64,000 bases of DNA, taken from NCBI GenBank assembly GCA_025355645.1, contig JANXZG010000072.1:79427-143426 (forward strand), written 5' to 3'. This DNA comes from Gammaproteobacteria bacterium. Its GTDB lineage: Bacteria; Pseudomonadota; Gammaproteobacteria; Steroidobacterales; Steroidobacteraceae. The translations under genes and the position numbers were made by a program. This document shows, piece after piece, positions 18,996 to 31,259 of this stretch. The notes beneath the pieces were generated by a model. It was given only the letters and a program-made list of their open reading frames with translations, searched no databases and had not been told where the DNA came from. Position 1 is the stretch's first letter; each line of letters starts with the position of its first letter.

Positions 18996-19761
18996 GCCGC
19001 TCCTGCGCTTCGACGGACAAGGTGGCGACTGGCCGAGCTTCCAGGCGCTTGATGCCGATCTCTTCACCCGTCTCAAGGCAATAGCCGTAGTTGCCATCGT
19101 CGATGCGCTTCAGTGCTTCATCGATCTTGCGGATCAGCTTACGCTCGCGGTCGCGCGTGCGCAGCTCTAGGCTGAATTCCTCTTCCTGGGTTGCGCGGTC
19201 GTTCGGATCCGGGAAGTTGGCAGCCTCATCCTTCATGTGCAGAACAGTGCGGTCGACCTCGACCATCAGGTCGCGTTTCCAGTTGTTCAGGATCTGCCCG
19301 AAATGCCCGAGCTGCTCCTTGTTCATGTACTGCTCGCCACGGCGCGCGATGTAAGGCTTTACATTGCGCGGTCCTGCCAGCAGGCTCGCCGGCGCCGGCG
19401 ATTCGGCATCGCCTTCCTCGTCTGCGGCGTTGCGAGCGGGCGGCAGGCGCACAGCTGCGATCGGCTTTACCAAGGTCCGGCCCGCAGGCGCCGGGGCCCG
19501 GGAGCCAGGCATGGCGATAGCGGGGGTAGCAGCCGACTTGGAGCGCGGCACCGCCGCTGCCGGTGGTTTTGCCATGAGCTTGGGTGGCGCCGATTTTGCC
19601 CGCTTGGGATCTGGTTTGACGGCGTGCTTCGCCGGCTTGGCGGCAGACTTCGCGCGGCTCGGTTTAGGTGCAGCTTTCCTTGCCACAGGTGCGCTCTTGC
19701 GCTTCTTGGGCGCTACTTTTGCCGGCTTTTTTACCGGTTTATTAGATTTCTTCGCGGCCAT
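18946..19761 (-). CDS. dksA: DksA-like RNA polymerase-binding regulator with basic N-terminal tail and lost zinc finger
   Basis: 271 residues, far longer than E. coli DksA (151). Residues 1 to about 135 are a Lys/Ala/Pro-rich, low-complexity basic tail resembling histone H1-like proteins. The rest is a canonical DksA: YMNKEQLGHF, coiled coil with the tip DPNDRATQEEEFSLELR holding the two aspartates, then the finger region. Of the four zinc cysteines only Cys228 remains; the others are Thr231, Ser249 and Ala252 at unchanged spacing. It should still bind the polymerase secondary channel with ppGpp, but without zinc, as in Zn-independent paralogues. ATG 19761 has GAGGCGG upstream; ATG 19779 is the alternative. 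Confidence 0.9.
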   Translation of the reverse strand: MAAKKSNKPVKKPAKVAPKKRKSAPVARKAAPKPSRAKSAAKPAKHAVKPDPKRAKSAPPKLMAKPPAAAVPRSKSAATPAIAMPGSRAPAPAGRTLVKPIAAVRLPPARNAADEEGDAESPAPASLLAGPRNVKPYIARRGEQYMNKEQLGHFGQILNNWKRDLMVEVDRTVLHMKDEAANFPDPNDRATQEEEFSLELRTRDRERKLIRKIDEALKRIDDGNYGYCLETGEEIGIKRLEARPVATLSVEAQERRERREKQYGDRDDRYR

Positions 19762-19825
19762 GACGTTTTTCCGCCTCATTACGAGAGAACGCGCGATTAT
19801 ACCGACGCGCGACGCCCTGTACAGG

Positions 19826-20212
19826 TCAAGGCAGCGCGACGGTCTCCGGGGCGCTCCAGCCCTGTTTTCGATGCTCGACGATCACGGTGGTGAAGATTCC
19901 GCCGCGAACGTTGAATACCGCGCTCAGACGCATGAATCGCGGCGAAAGTGCCGCCGCCAGCTCCTGCAGGATGGCATTGGTGACGGCTTCGTGGAAAACC
20001 CCGCGGTCGCGAAACGACCAGATATAGAGCTTCAGCGATTTGAGTTCGACGCAGACGGTGTCCGGCACGTACTCGAGTGTCAGCGTGGCGAAGTCTGGCT
20101 GGCCGGTCCTCGGGCACAGGCAGGTAAATTCCGGGATGGTCATCCGGATGGTGTAATCGCGCGCCGATGCCGGGTTCGGAAAGGTCTCGAGCTTCGTGCC
20201 GGGCTGTGTCAT
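19826..20212 (-). CDS. queF: NADPH-dependent 7-cyano-7-deazaguanine reductase (short QueF)
   Basis: 128 residues, the unimodular QueF type. Catalytic cysteine in [15 protein letters not shown], the [14 protein letters not shown] core, FHEAVTN and RGGIFTTV motifs are present. It reduces preQ0 to preQ1 in queuosine biosynthesis; its proximity to gluQ is consistent with a Q-modification theme. Divergent from smc, 62 bases apart. Confidence 0.95.
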   Translation of the reverse strand: MTQPGTKLETFPNPASARDYTIRMTIPEFTCLCPRTGQPDFATLTLEYVPDTVCVELKSLKLYIWSFRDRGVFHEAVTNAILQELAAALSPRFMRLSAVFNVRGGIFTTVIVEHRKQGWSAPETVALP

Positions 20213-20274
20213 GGACGATGTTTACTTTACACTACCCGGCACATCGTCGGCCACGCGCCAGGTTCCGTTACAAC

Positions 20275-23200
20275 ATGCGACTATCGAAACTCAAGATTGC
20301 CGGATTTAAGTCATTTGTCGATCCGACGAACATCACTTTTCCGAACGCCCTGACCGGCGTCGTGGGGCCGAACGGCTGCGGAAAATCCAACATTATCGAT
20401 GCCGTGCGCTGGGTCATGGGCGAGATCTCCGCCAAGCATCTGCGCGGCGATTCGATGGCCGACGTGATCTTCAACGGCTCCGCTACGCGCAAACCGCTCG
20501 GCACAGCGTCCGTCGAACTGATTTTTGACAACAGCGATGGCCAGATTGGCGGGGCCTACGCCGCTTACAGCGAGGTGTCGCTGCGCCGTGCGGTCAGCCG
20601 GGATGGGACCTCGGATTACTACATCAATGGAGTCAAGGTCCGCCGCAAGGACATCACGCAGATGTTTCTCGGCACGGGCTTAGGATCGCGCAGTTACGCG
20701 ATCATCGAGCAGGGCATGATTTCGCGCATTATCGAGGCACGTCCCGATGACTTGCGCGCATTCCTGGAGGAGGCGGCGGGCATCTCGCGCTACAAAGAGC
20801 GCCGTCGCGAGACGGAGAACCGGATCGGCCATACGCGCGAGAATCTCGAGCGCCTTAACGACCTGCGTGAAGAGATCGACAAGCAGATCCGGCATCTGCA
20901 GCGCCAAGCCGCGATGGCACGGCGCTATCAGGTACTCAAGGAAGAGCAGCGCAAGCTGCAGGCCGAAGTGCTGGTCCTGCGCATGCAGGCCCTCGATTCA
21001 GACGCCGCTGGGAGCGAGGATGCAATGCGCCGATGTGATACCGCGCTGCAGGGGGCGTTGGCAGAGTTGCGCCAGATCGAGGCGGCGATCGAGCGCATTC
21101 GCCTCGAGCAAAGCGCCGGCAGCGATTCCTTAAACAGGATCCAGGCACGCTTCTACGCGGCGGGCGCGGAGGTCACGCGCCTTGAGCAGAGCATCCGGTA
21201 CACGCGCGAACTGCGCCAGCGGCAGCGCGCGGAACTCGAACAGAGCGAACAGCAGCTGCAGGAACTAATTACGCTGATCGGGCGTGACCGCGCCGAAGTG
21301 GACGCTCTTGCCGCTGAACTGGTGACCATGGAGCCGCGCCTCGATGCCGCGCATGCGAGCGAGCATGCCTGCCGCGATGCCCTTGAGCGGTGCGAGCATT
21401 CGCTTTCAGCCTGGCAACAGAGCTGGGATACGCTGGCCGCCGCGATGGGCCATGCGCAACGGGAGACGCAGGTCGAACGTGCGCGCATCGAACAGCAGGA
21501 GAACCAGCAGCGGCGGTTGCTGGCGCAGCAGTCCTTGCAGCGCGAAGAGCATACGAGCCTCGTCGAGTTGCAGCCGAAGGACTCGCTCGAGTCCCTGGGC
21601 GAGCGCGCCGATGCCGCCGAGGCGGCTGGACGGACCCTGCAGGCGCAGCTGCAGGAGCTGCTTGCGGAGCTCGCGCAGGCGCGCGAGCGAGAGCGCGATC
21701 AGGCGCAGGCGCTGAATGTGCTGCGTAGCCGCTGGCAGGCGGCGCTGAGCACGCAGGTATCGACCGATGCGCTGCAGCAGGCGGCGCTCGGCAAAGCCGC
21801 CGGGAAAGTCACGCAGTGGCTGAAGTCAAAATCCCTCGATGAGCATCCTCGACTCGCGCAGCAGCTGCGCGTGGACAAGGGCTGGGAGAGGGCGGTGGAG
21901 ACCGTGCTGGGATCGTACCTCGAAGCGGTTTGCGTCGATGGGCTCGATAGCGTTGCCGCGCTGCTTGACAGCTTCGACGGTGGCCACCTGGCGATCGTCA
22001 CAACCCGGGATGCAGGCGCGGAGCCCATCCCAGCGAGCTCCTTGCGGGCAAAGGTGCAGGGTGCTCCGGCGCTCTCGGCGATGCTCGCGTGCGTCTATGC
22101 TACCGCGGACCTGCGCGAGGCGCTCGCGCGCCGCGCCGAGTTACAGCCCGGAGAATCGGTCGTGACCCGCGATGGCATCTGGATCGGGCGGGACTGGCTG
22201 CGCTTGTCGCGCGACCGCGATCCGCGCTCCGGCGTCATCGAGCGAGAGGAACAGCTGCGCGAGATCCGCGCCACGGTTGCCGCGCTCGCCGACGAGGTGC
22301 AGCGCCAGGAGTTGCGCCTCGAGGAGACGCGCGTGCAGGTACGCGATCGCGAGGACCGGCGCGAAGTGTTGCAGGACGAGGTCAACGCGCTGCATCGCGA
22401 GTGCCTTGATCGTCGTGCCATGCACGACTCGGCGCGGGCACGCAGTGACGACCTAGATCGGCGCCGCAGCCAGCTCGACTCCTCGCTCATCGATGCGGCT
22501 GCCGAGCTGCAGCGCACCGAGGCCGAACTGCGCGCGGCGCGCGGCCGCGTGCAAACTGCAATCGAAGCCCTGGCCGCACTGGAGCCGCAGCGGATAGGCC
22601 TTGAGCAGGAGCGGGAGCGGCTGCGCAGTCAGCAGCAGGGGGCGCGTGTCGCCTCTCAACAGACGCAGCAGGAGGCGCGCGAGCTCGCCGTGCTGGTCGA
22701 ATCGCGGCGCTCATCGCACGCCTCGCTCGCGAGTACCTTGGCGCGCATCGAGGCGCAACTCGGCGGCGTGACCCAGCGGCGCGACGAGCTCGCAGCGCAG
22801 CTTGGTGATGGCGATGCGCCGCTCGATCTTCTGCAGGGCGAACTGGAAGCGGCGCTGCGCGCGCGCAGCGAGGTGGAGGCCGAGCTGCAGGCAGGTCGCC
22901 TCGCTGGCGAGGAACTCGATGCCGACCTGCGCGATCGGGATGCGGCGCGTGACGGGATCGAGCAGCGTGTCGAGGGGGCAAGGCAGGCGCTCGACGAAGC
23001 GCGCCTGGCCGTCGGGCAGATCCGCGTGCGTCGCGAGGGCCTCGCCGAGCAATTTGCCGTCACGCAGTTCAAGTACGAGGAATTGGCTGCGGCACTCGCT
23101 GAGGAGGCCTCGGCCGAGAGCTGGGAAGCCGAGCTTGCCGAGACGACCGCCAAGCTTGAGCGGCTAGGGCAGGTCAATCTGGCCGCGATCGATGAATTCA

Positions 23201-23778
23201 AAGAGCAGTCCGAGCGCAAGGACTACCTAGACCGGCAGTATGCCGATCTGACCGATGCGCTTGAGACACTGGAATCGGCAATGCGCAAGATAGATCGCGA
23301 GACGCGCACGCGTTTCCAGGATACCTTTGACCGGGTCAATGCCGGACTTAAGGAGAAATTCCCGCGCCTGTTCGGCGGCGGCCATGCGTACCTCGAACTG
23401 ACCGGCGAGGAGTCATCCGTTGCTGGGGTATCCGTGATGGCGCGTCCTCCGGGCAAGCGCAACAGCACGATCAGCCAGCTCTCCGGTGGCGAGAAGGCGC
23501 TGACCGCGGTGGCTCTGGTATTTGCGATCTTCGAGCTGAACCCTGCGCCTTTTTGCCTGCTCGATGAGGTCGATGCACCGCTCGATGAGCCGAATGTGGG
23601 GCGCTTCTGCGACATCGTGCGGGACATGTCGCGCAGCGTTCAGTTCGTGTTCATCACCCATAACCGCGTCACCATGGAAATGGCCTCCCAGCTGGTCGGC
23701 GTCACGATGAACGAGCCTGGGGTATCGCGCCTGGTCGCGGTGGACGTGGACGAGGCCGTGCGCATGGCGGCGATGTAA
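20275..23778 (+). CDS. smc: Chromosome segregation protein SMC
   Basis: 1167 residues. Walker A GPNGCGKSN (about 32-40) at the N-terminus, long coiled coils, a hinge region (about 510-660) with glycine-containing dimer contacts, and at the C-terminus the signature LSGGEKALTAVAL and Walker B FCLLDEVDAPLD. ATPase that with ScpA and ScpB organises and segregates the chromosome. Start ATG 20275 gives the standard MRLSKLKIAGFKSF opening. First gene of the smc-zipA-ligA set. Confidence 0.97.
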   Translation: MRLSKLKIAGFKSFVDPTNITFPNALTGVVGPNGCGKSNIIDAVRWVMGEISAKHLRGDSMADVIFNGSATRKPLGTASVELIFDNSDGQIGGAYAAYSEVSLRRAVSRDGTSDYYINGVKVRRKDITQMFLGTGLGSRSYAIIEQGMISRIIEARPDDLRAFLEEAAGISRYKERRRETENRIGHTRENLERLNDLREEIDKQIRHLQRQAAMARRYQVLKEEQRKLQAEVLVLRMQALDSDAAGSEDAMRRCDTALQGALAELRQIEAAIERIRLEQSAGSDSLNRIQARFYAAGAEVTRLEQSIRYTRELRQRQRAELEQSEQQLQELITLIGRDRAEVDALAAELVTMEPRLDAAHASEHACRDALERCEHSLSAWQQSWDTLAAAMGHAQRETQVERARIEQQENQQRRLLAQQSLQREEHTSLVELQPKDSLESLGERADAAEAAGRTLQAQLQELLAELAQARERERDQAQALNVLRSRWQAALSTQVSTDALQQAALGKAAGKVTQWLKSKSLDEHPRLAQQLRVDKGWERAVETVLGSYLEAVCVDGLDSVAALLDSFDGGHLAIVTTRDAGAEPIPASSLRAKVQGAPALSAMLACVYATADLREALARRAELQPGESVVTRDGIWIGRDWLRLSRDRDPRSGVIEREEQLREIRATVAALADEVQRQELRLEETRVQVRDREDRREVLQDEVNALHRECLDRRAMHDSARARSDDLDRRRSQLDSSLIDAAAELQRTEAELRAARGRVQTAIEALAALEPQRIGLEQERERLRSQQQGARVASQQTQQEARELAVLVESRRSSHASLASTLARIEAQLGGVTQRRDELAAQLGDGDAPLDLLQGELEAALRARSEVEAELQAGRLAGEELDADLRDRDAARDGIEQRVEGARQALDEARLAVGQIRVRREGLAEQFAVTQFKYEELAAALAEEASAESWEAELAETTAKLERLGQVNLAAIDEFKEQSERKDYLDRQYADLTDALETLESAMRKIDRETRTRFQDTFDRVNAGLKEKFPRLFGGGHAYLELTGEESSVAGVSVMARPPGKRNSTISQLSGGEKALTAVALVFAIFELNPAPFCLLDEVDAPLDEPNVGRFCDIVRDMSRSVQFVFITHNRVTMEMASQLVGVTMNEPGVSRLVAVDVDEAVRMAAM

Positions 23779-23790
23779 CTTGGGGGAACC

Positions 23791-26542
<2,752 letters not shown>

Positions 26543-26573
26543 CCGCAACATCGCCGCTATGGCATAGCAGCGC

Positions 26574-27473
26574 TTAGGGTCGCGCGGCGCTCGCCGGGGC
26601 AGAGGCGGCGCTGGCGGCGGAAGCAGGCATCGGCTCGGGCGCGGCATTCACTGCGGTATCCGAAGCGATCTCGATCTTAGCCGTCTTCTTCAGTCCGTCC
26701 ACGTAGACCTGCAGTTTTTTCTGTATCACGCGGTTCATGACCTGCTCCTTGACCTGGTCAAAGGGCGGCGGCGCGACGTCGCGCGTGTCATCGAGCCGGA
26801 TGATGTGCCAGCCGAAATTGGTTTCGACCGGTGTCGTGGTCATCTCGCCTTTCTTCATTGTCTTCAGCGCATCGCCAAAGGGCTTGACCATCCGGCCCAG
26901 CGCGAACCAGCCGAGGTCTCCGCCCGAGGGCTTCGAGCCGGTGTCTATGGACTGCGCCTTGGCAACGTCTTCGAATTTTGCGCCGGCCTTGATCTTTTTA
27001 ATAGCCTGATCGGCCTGCTCACGCGTCTTCACCAGGATGTGGTGCGCGTGGTACTCGGTCTTGTCGACTGCGGCCACAGCGGTGTTGTATTCCTCATGCA
27101 CGTCCGCGTCGCTCGGTTGCTGGGATTTCAAGAACTTGCGGGATTCGGCATCGGCGAGCAGGTGCATGCGGGTCACGTCGAGACCAGCGGTGACCTCGGG
27201 CTCGCTCTCGACATTGTCCTTTGCCCCCTGGGCGGCCAGGATCTGCATCCCGATGAGTTCCTGGACCACCTGCGTTTTTTGCTCCGGCGTCAGCTGCGTA
27301 GGCTTGCCCTGCGTCACCTGCTTGACGTAGAAATCGTAGTCGGCTTTGGAGATGACCTTGCCATCGACGGTCGCGACCGGAACTGCGGCCGGCTTGTCGG
27401 CAGTGGTCGGCGTCTGCGCCTTGTTACAGGCGGCCAGTGTCAGGGCGATTACTATCAGAGAAAGTGCGCGCAT
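26574..27473 (-). CDS. Peptidyl-prolyl cis-trans isomerase lipoprotein (parvulin/SurA type)
   Basis: 299 residues. Lipoprotein signal with lipobox LAAC (Cys16), a SurA-like helical N-domain (about 33-140), a parvulin domain (about 145-235: YHAHHILVKT, GGDLGWFALGRMVKPF, FGWHIIRLD) and an Ala/Ser/Pro-rich end. Likely a periplasmic folding catalyst attached to a membrane; the parvulin core looks intact. Downstream of bolA/yciI/yciB in the same direction. Confidence 0.9.
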   Translation of the reverse strand: MRALSLIVIALTLAACNKAQTPTTADKPAAVPVATVDGKVISKADYDFYVKQVTQGKPTQLTPEQKTQVVQELIGMQILAAQGAKDNVESEPEVTAGLDVTRMHLLADAESRKFLKSQQPSDADVHEEYNTAVAAVDKTEYHAHHILVKTREQADQAIKKIKAGAKFEDVAKAQSIDTGSKPSGGDLGWFALGRMVKPFGDALKTMKKGEMTTTPVETNFGWHIIRLDDTRDVAPPPFDQVKEQVMNRVIQKKLQVYVDGLKKTAKIEIASDTAVNAAPEPMPASAASAASAPASAARP

Positions 27474-27544
27474 GGGAATCCTCTACGGCCAAAAGCGGCG
27501 GGCGCGCAGTTTAGCCTGTCAGGCCGGATCTCGCCAAATTTCAC

Positions 27545-27817
27545 TTAAACAGTGGGCGGCAGGGCCTCGATAGTCAGGGCATGCACGTCGGTCTCCATCA
27601 GCTCTGCGACGGCCGCATAGACCTGCCGGTGGCGGGCCACCGGCGGCACGCCCCGGAATGCCTCAGCGACGATTTGCACGCGAAAATGCCCAAGGCCGCC
27701 CGCGGCACCCGCATGGCCGGCATGCAGGTGGCCTTGGTCCTCGATGATGAGCTGCTGCGGCGCGAAGCGCTGCGTCAGGATCTCGCGCAGGCGCGCGGCC
27801 CGCTCGTGGCTGTTCAT
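27545..27817 (-). CDS. BolA family protein
   Basis: 90 residues with the BolA fold pattern: L.QRFAPQ.L.IEDQGHLHAGHAGA near the N-terminus, HFRVQIVAEAF and RHRQVYAAVAELME. BolA proteins bind monothiol glutaredoxins and iron-sulfur cofactors and affect cell shape and stress response. The start overlaps the yciI stop (ATGA), so they are coupled. Confidence 0.93.
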   Translation of the reverse strand: MNSHERAARLREILTQRFAPQQLIIEDQGHLHAGHAGAAGGLGHFRVQIVAEAFRGVPPVARHRQVYAAVAELMETDVHALTIEALPPTV

Positions 27818-28113
27818 GGCAGCACGGCCAGGAAGGGCAGTACTTCCACCCGTTCGAAAACGCCCGCCGCGACATAAGGGTCCTGCGCCGCCCAGCCTTC
27901 CGCCGCACTCTGCGAGTCGAACTCCAGGATCAGTAGGCTGCCTTGAAAGCCCGCGGGTCCCGGATCCGGCGAATCAATAGCAGGCAAGGGTCCCGCGGCC
28001 AACAGGCGCCCCGCGTCGCGCAACTGCTCCAGTCGTGCAAGGTGGTCGGGCCGAGCCTCGCGCCGCGCCACGAGGCTCCCGGGCCGATCGTATCCCCGGA
28101 TCAGGTACCACAT
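27814..28113 (-). CDS. YciI-like protein
   Basis: 99 residues from ATG 28113. Ferredoxin-like YCII domain: starts MWYLI, contains RPDHLARLEQL, GRLLAAGPLPAID and the DPYV.AGVFERVEVLPF end, with the His-Asp pair of the family. Biochemical role unknown. Five bases after yciB and overlapping bolA, a common arrangement in related genomes. Confidence 0.92.
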   Translation of the reverse strand: MWYLIRGYDRPGSLVARREARPDHLARLEQLRDAGRLLAAGPLPAIDSPDPGPAGFQGSLLILEFDSQSAAEGWAAQDPYVAAGVFERVEVLPFLAVLP

Positions 28114-28118
28114 TGGCG

Positions 28119-28676
28119 CTACGCTCCCTTGACCGGCGCCGTTTGCGTCTTGCTGCTGAGCCAAAGGACCTGCGGGACCATGAACAGGATCATCGCAGCG
28201 GTGATGCCGAAGACCTTAAAGTTCACCCAGACGCTTTCGGTAAAATTATGCGCGATGTACAGGTTGGCCGCCGCGAGCAGCGCAAACCATAGCGCCCAGA
28301 GCAGGTTCAGCGTATGCCACGCTTGCGCGCTGACCTTGAGCGGTTCGCTGAATACGCTCTGCAGCATGCGTCGCGCGAACGGCTGGCCTCCGATGAATGA
28401 GCTGCCGAGGAAAGCCACGGCAGTGACGCCAAGCAGTAGCGTTGGCTTTAATTGTATGAATTGCTTGTCATGCAGCAACAGTGTCGCGCTGCCGAGCACG
28501 AGCACGAGCGCGACGGTACCAATGTGCATGGGCTTGAACTTGCCGGTGCGGTAGCGGTGCACGCTCAGCTGCACCACGCACGCAAGCATCAGAACCGCCG
28601 TGGCCCAGTAGATGTCGAACACCTTAAAGACTACGAAGAATGCGAGCAGCGGCAGCCATTCGATGAGCTGGTTCAT
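28119..28676 (-). CDS. yciB: Inner membrane septation protein A homologue
   Basis: 185 residues, five predicted membrane helices, with the YciB/IspZ landmarks EWLPLLAFFVVFK, DIYWATAVLM and the C-terminal NFTESVWVNFKVFG. Involved in envelope/septum integrity. ATG 28676 starts 22 bases from the divergent yciO-like ATG, so their promoters overlap. Confidence 0.93.
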   Translation of the reverse strand: MNQLIEWLPLLAFFVVFKVFDIYWATAVLMLACVVQLSVHRYRTGKFKPMHIGTVALVLVLGSATLLLHDKQFIQLKPTLLLGVTAVAFLGSSFIGGQPFARRMLQSVFSEPLKVSAQAWHTLNLLWALWFALLAAANLYIAHNFTESVWVNFKVFGITAAMILFMVPQVLWLSSKTQTAPVKGA

Positions 28677-28698
28677 GCGCGTATCATAGCCCACGCTC

Positions 28699-29334
28699 AT
28701 GAGTCTCTATCTGCAACTGCATCCGGTCTCCCCGCAACGCCGCTATATACGCCAAGCGGTCGAGGCACTGCGTGGGGGCGCAGTCATCGTGTACCCGACC
28801 GACTCCTGTTATGCGCTCGGCTGCCATATCGGTGACAAGGCCGCCCTGCAGCGCATCAGCGATATCCGCCAGACCGACCGCAATCATCATTTCACGCTGG
28901 TCTGCCGGGATCTTGCCGACGTGGGTAAATACGCGCTCGTGGACAAATGGCAATACCGGCTGTTGCGCGCCTATACCCCCGGCCCCTATACATTCATACT
29001 GAAGGCCTCGAAGGAGACACCGCGCCGCCTGAAGCACGAGCGGCAGGGCACGATCGGGTTGCGCGTCCCCGATCATCTGGTCACGGCACTGCTGTTGACC
29101 GAGCTCGGTGAGCCCATCATGAGCTCCACGCTGTTGCTGCCCGGCGAGGACCTGCCGCGCACGGATGCGGCCGAGATCGATGCATTGCTCAAAGCGCGCG
29201 TCGATATTGTGCTCGACGGGGGCAACTGCGGCCTGGAGCCGACTTCGGTCATCGATCTGTCGGAGGGCAGTGCGCGCGTGATTCGCGCGGGGCGCGGCGA
29301 CGTGACCCCCTTTGTCGGCGCGGCATCCGTATAA
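28699..29334 (+). CDS. L-threonylcarbamoyladenylate synthase family protein, YciO-type
   Basis: 211 residues of the Sua5/YciO/YrdC family: VYPTDSCYALGC, IRQTDRNHHFTLVCRDL, YTPGPYTFILKA, GTIGLRVPDH and the SSTLLLPGE segment. YciO-type length without the Sua5 extra domain. YrdC members make the threonylcarbamoyl-AMP for tRNA t6A; YciO paralogues are less active, so the role is not certain. Begins the plus-strand unit running to the rluB homologue. Confidence 0.88.
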   Translation: MSLYLQLHPVSPQRRYIRQAVEALRGGAVIVYPTDSCYALGCHIGDKAALQRISDIRQTDRNHHFTLVCRDLADVGKYALVDKWQYRLLRAYTPGPYTFILKASKETPRRLKHERQGTIGLRVPDHLVTALLLTELGEPIMSSTLLLPGEDLPRTDAAEIDALLKARVDIVLDGGNCGLEPTSVIDLSEGSARVIRAGRGDVTPFVGAASV

Positions 29335-29391
29335 TGCACGGGGCGGGGCATTTCCATAGTAATCTAAAGCATTAGGTAGTGGATGTAAGCG

Positions 29392-30048
29392 TTGGATTTA
29401 AATACGTTTCTGACAAAGGTTTCCATTTGGGCGATCCCGATGCTCCTGGCCATCACCTTGCATGAAGTCGCGCATGGATGGACCTCCCGCTTTTTCGGCG
29501 ATCGCACCGCCGAGTTGCTCGGTCGCCTGAGCCTGAATCCATTGCGGCATGTCGACCCCGTGGGCACGCTGCTGGTGCCCGCGGTGCTGCTCGCGATTGG
29601 GCTGCCCGTGATTGGCTGGGCCAAGCCTGTGCCAGTCGCGATCGGGGCGCTGCGCAATCCGCGCCTGGCCATGGTGCTGGTGAGCCTTGCCGGGCCGCTT
29701 GCCAATCTGGTTATGGCGTTGATGTGGTGCGTGGCGCTCGGTGCGATCGTGCGTGTTCACGGCAATGCGACACTGATTGGCTGGATCGCATCGATGGCGC
29801 AGGCCGGCATCATCGGCAACACCCTGCTGGGCCTATTCAATCTGATCCCGATACCGCCGCTTGACGGCGGGCGCGTGGTCACCAGCCTGCTGCCGCCATC
29901 GATGGCCGCACGATTCGGGCGGGTCGAGCCGGTTGGATTCCTGATCGTCGTCGGGCTCTCCGCGCTCGGCATGTTCGGCTGGTTCTTGGATCCGACGGCA
30001 AGGATCCTCGGCCACGTCATCGGGGTATTGCTGGGGACCGCGGCATGA
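29392..30048 (+). CDS. Site-2 protease family (M50) membrane metalloprotease
   Basis: 218 residues, several membrane segments. Zinc motif His24-Glu25-x-x-His28 in LHEVAHGW and a second metal site in NLIPIPPLDGGR, as in the small prokaryotic S2P/M50 group. Likely intramembrane protease with unknown target. Starts at TTG 29392 (MDLNTFL) and overlaps trpS by ATGA, as in many gammaproteobacteria. Confidence 0.9.
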   Translation: MDLNTFLTKVSIWAIPMLLAITLHEVAHGWTSRFFGDRTAELLGRLSLNPLRHVDPVGTLLVPAVLLAIGLPVIGWAKPVPVAIGALRNPRLAMVLVSLAGPLANLVMALMWCVALGAIVRVHGNATLIGWIASMAQAGIIGNTLLGLFNLIPIPPLDGGRVVTSLLPPSMAARFGRVEPVGFLIVVGLSALGMFGWFLDPTARILGHVIGVLLGTAA

Positions 30049-31259
30049 GCGGGCCCATACAAAACCGGCGCGTGCTCTCCGGCATGCGTCCGACGGGGCA
30101 GTTGCACCTCGGCAATTACCACGGCGCTCTGAAGAACTGGATCGAGCTGCAGTACCAGTACGAATGCTTTTTCTTCATCGCCGACTGGCATGCGCTGACT
30201 ACTGGCTATCACGACACATCACAGCTGGAGGAGTTTGTCTGGACGATGACGATCGACTGGCTGGCGGCGGGCGTGAATCCGGGGGTGGCAACCCTGTTCA
30301 TCCAGTCGCGGGTGCCTGAGCATGCGGAGCTTCACCTGCTGCTGTCGATGATCACGCCCCTGGGCTGGCTCGAGCGTGTCCCGTCCTACAAGGACCAGCA
30401 GGAACAGCTCGCCGACCGCGACCTCTCCACGTACGGGTTCCTGGGTTACCCGCTGCTGCAGAGCGCGGACATCCTGCTGTATCGCCCGCAGTACGTGCCG
30501 GTCGGCGAGGACCAGGTGGCGCATGTCGAGATCACGCGCGAGGTCGCGCGCCGATTCAACCATATCTATGGCCGCGAGCCCGAATTCGAGCAGAAGGTGG
30601 AGAAGGCGATCAAGAGCCTGGGATCGCGCAATGCCACGGCCTACCGCACGTTGCGCAAGGAATACCAGGAAAAGGGCGCGGCGGAATCGCTGAAAAAGGC
30701 GCGCGCATTGGTCGAGTCGAACGCGCGGCTCACCGTCGCGGACCGCGATCGGCTGTTTGGCTTTATCGAGGGGGCGGGGATCGCGGTACTGCCGGAGCCG
30801 GAAGTACTGCTGACGGCCACCCCGAAGGTGCCGGGCCTCGATGGTCGCAAGATGTCCAAGTCCTATGGAAATACGATTGGCCTGCGCGAGGACACCGATT
30901 CGGTGGTCAGGAAATTGCGGGCCATGCAGACCGACCCGGCGCGCGTGCGGCGAACCGACCCGGGCGACCCGGACAAGTGCCCCGTGTGGCAGCTGCACCG
31001 AATCTACTCGAGTGAAGAGACCCAGGCCTGGGTGCAGAAGGGCTGTCGCAGCGCGGGCATCGGCTGTCTCGACTGCAAGGCACCGCTGATCGAGAAGATC
31101 GTCGAGGAGATTGGGGCGATCTCGAAGCGGGCTCAGGAGTTCGAGGAAAGTCCCGAACTGGTTCGCGGTATCATTGCACAGGGCGTTGAGCGGGCGCGCG
31201 AAGCGGCGCGCGACACCCTCGATGTGGTACGACAAGCGGTGGGCATGAATTACCGATGA
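30045..31259 (+). CDS. trpS: Tryptophanyl-tRNA synthetase
   Basis: 404 residues. HLGN (HIGH-like), the class I core with FIQSRVPEHAEL, and KMSKS in DGRKMSKSYGN are intact. An inserted segment of about 60 residues (roughly 190-250, charged and Lys/Arg/Glu-rich) precedes KMSKS, making the protein longer than the usual 330-340; similar long forms are found in related gammaproteobacteria. Charges tRNA-Trp. Overlaps the scpA start. Confidence 0.96.
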   Translation: MSGPIQNRRVLSGMRPTGQLHLGNYHGALKNWIELQYQYECFFFIADWHALTTGYHDTSQLEEFVWTMTIDWLAAGVNPGVATLFIQSRVPEHAELHLLLSMITPLGWLERVPSYKDQQEQLADRDLSTYGFLGYPLLQSADILLYRPQYVPVGEDQVAHVEITREVARRFNHIYGREPEFEQKVEKAIKSLGSRNATAYRTLRKEYQEKGAAESLKKARALVESNARLTVADRDRLFGFIEGAGIAVLPEPEVLLTATPKVPGLDGRKMSKSYGNTIGLREDTDSVVRKLRAMQTDPARVRRTDPGDPDKCPVWQLHRIYSSEETQAWVQKGCRSAGIGCLDCKAPLIEKIVEEIGAISKRAQEFEESPELVRGIIAQGVERAREAARDTLDVVRQAVGMNYR

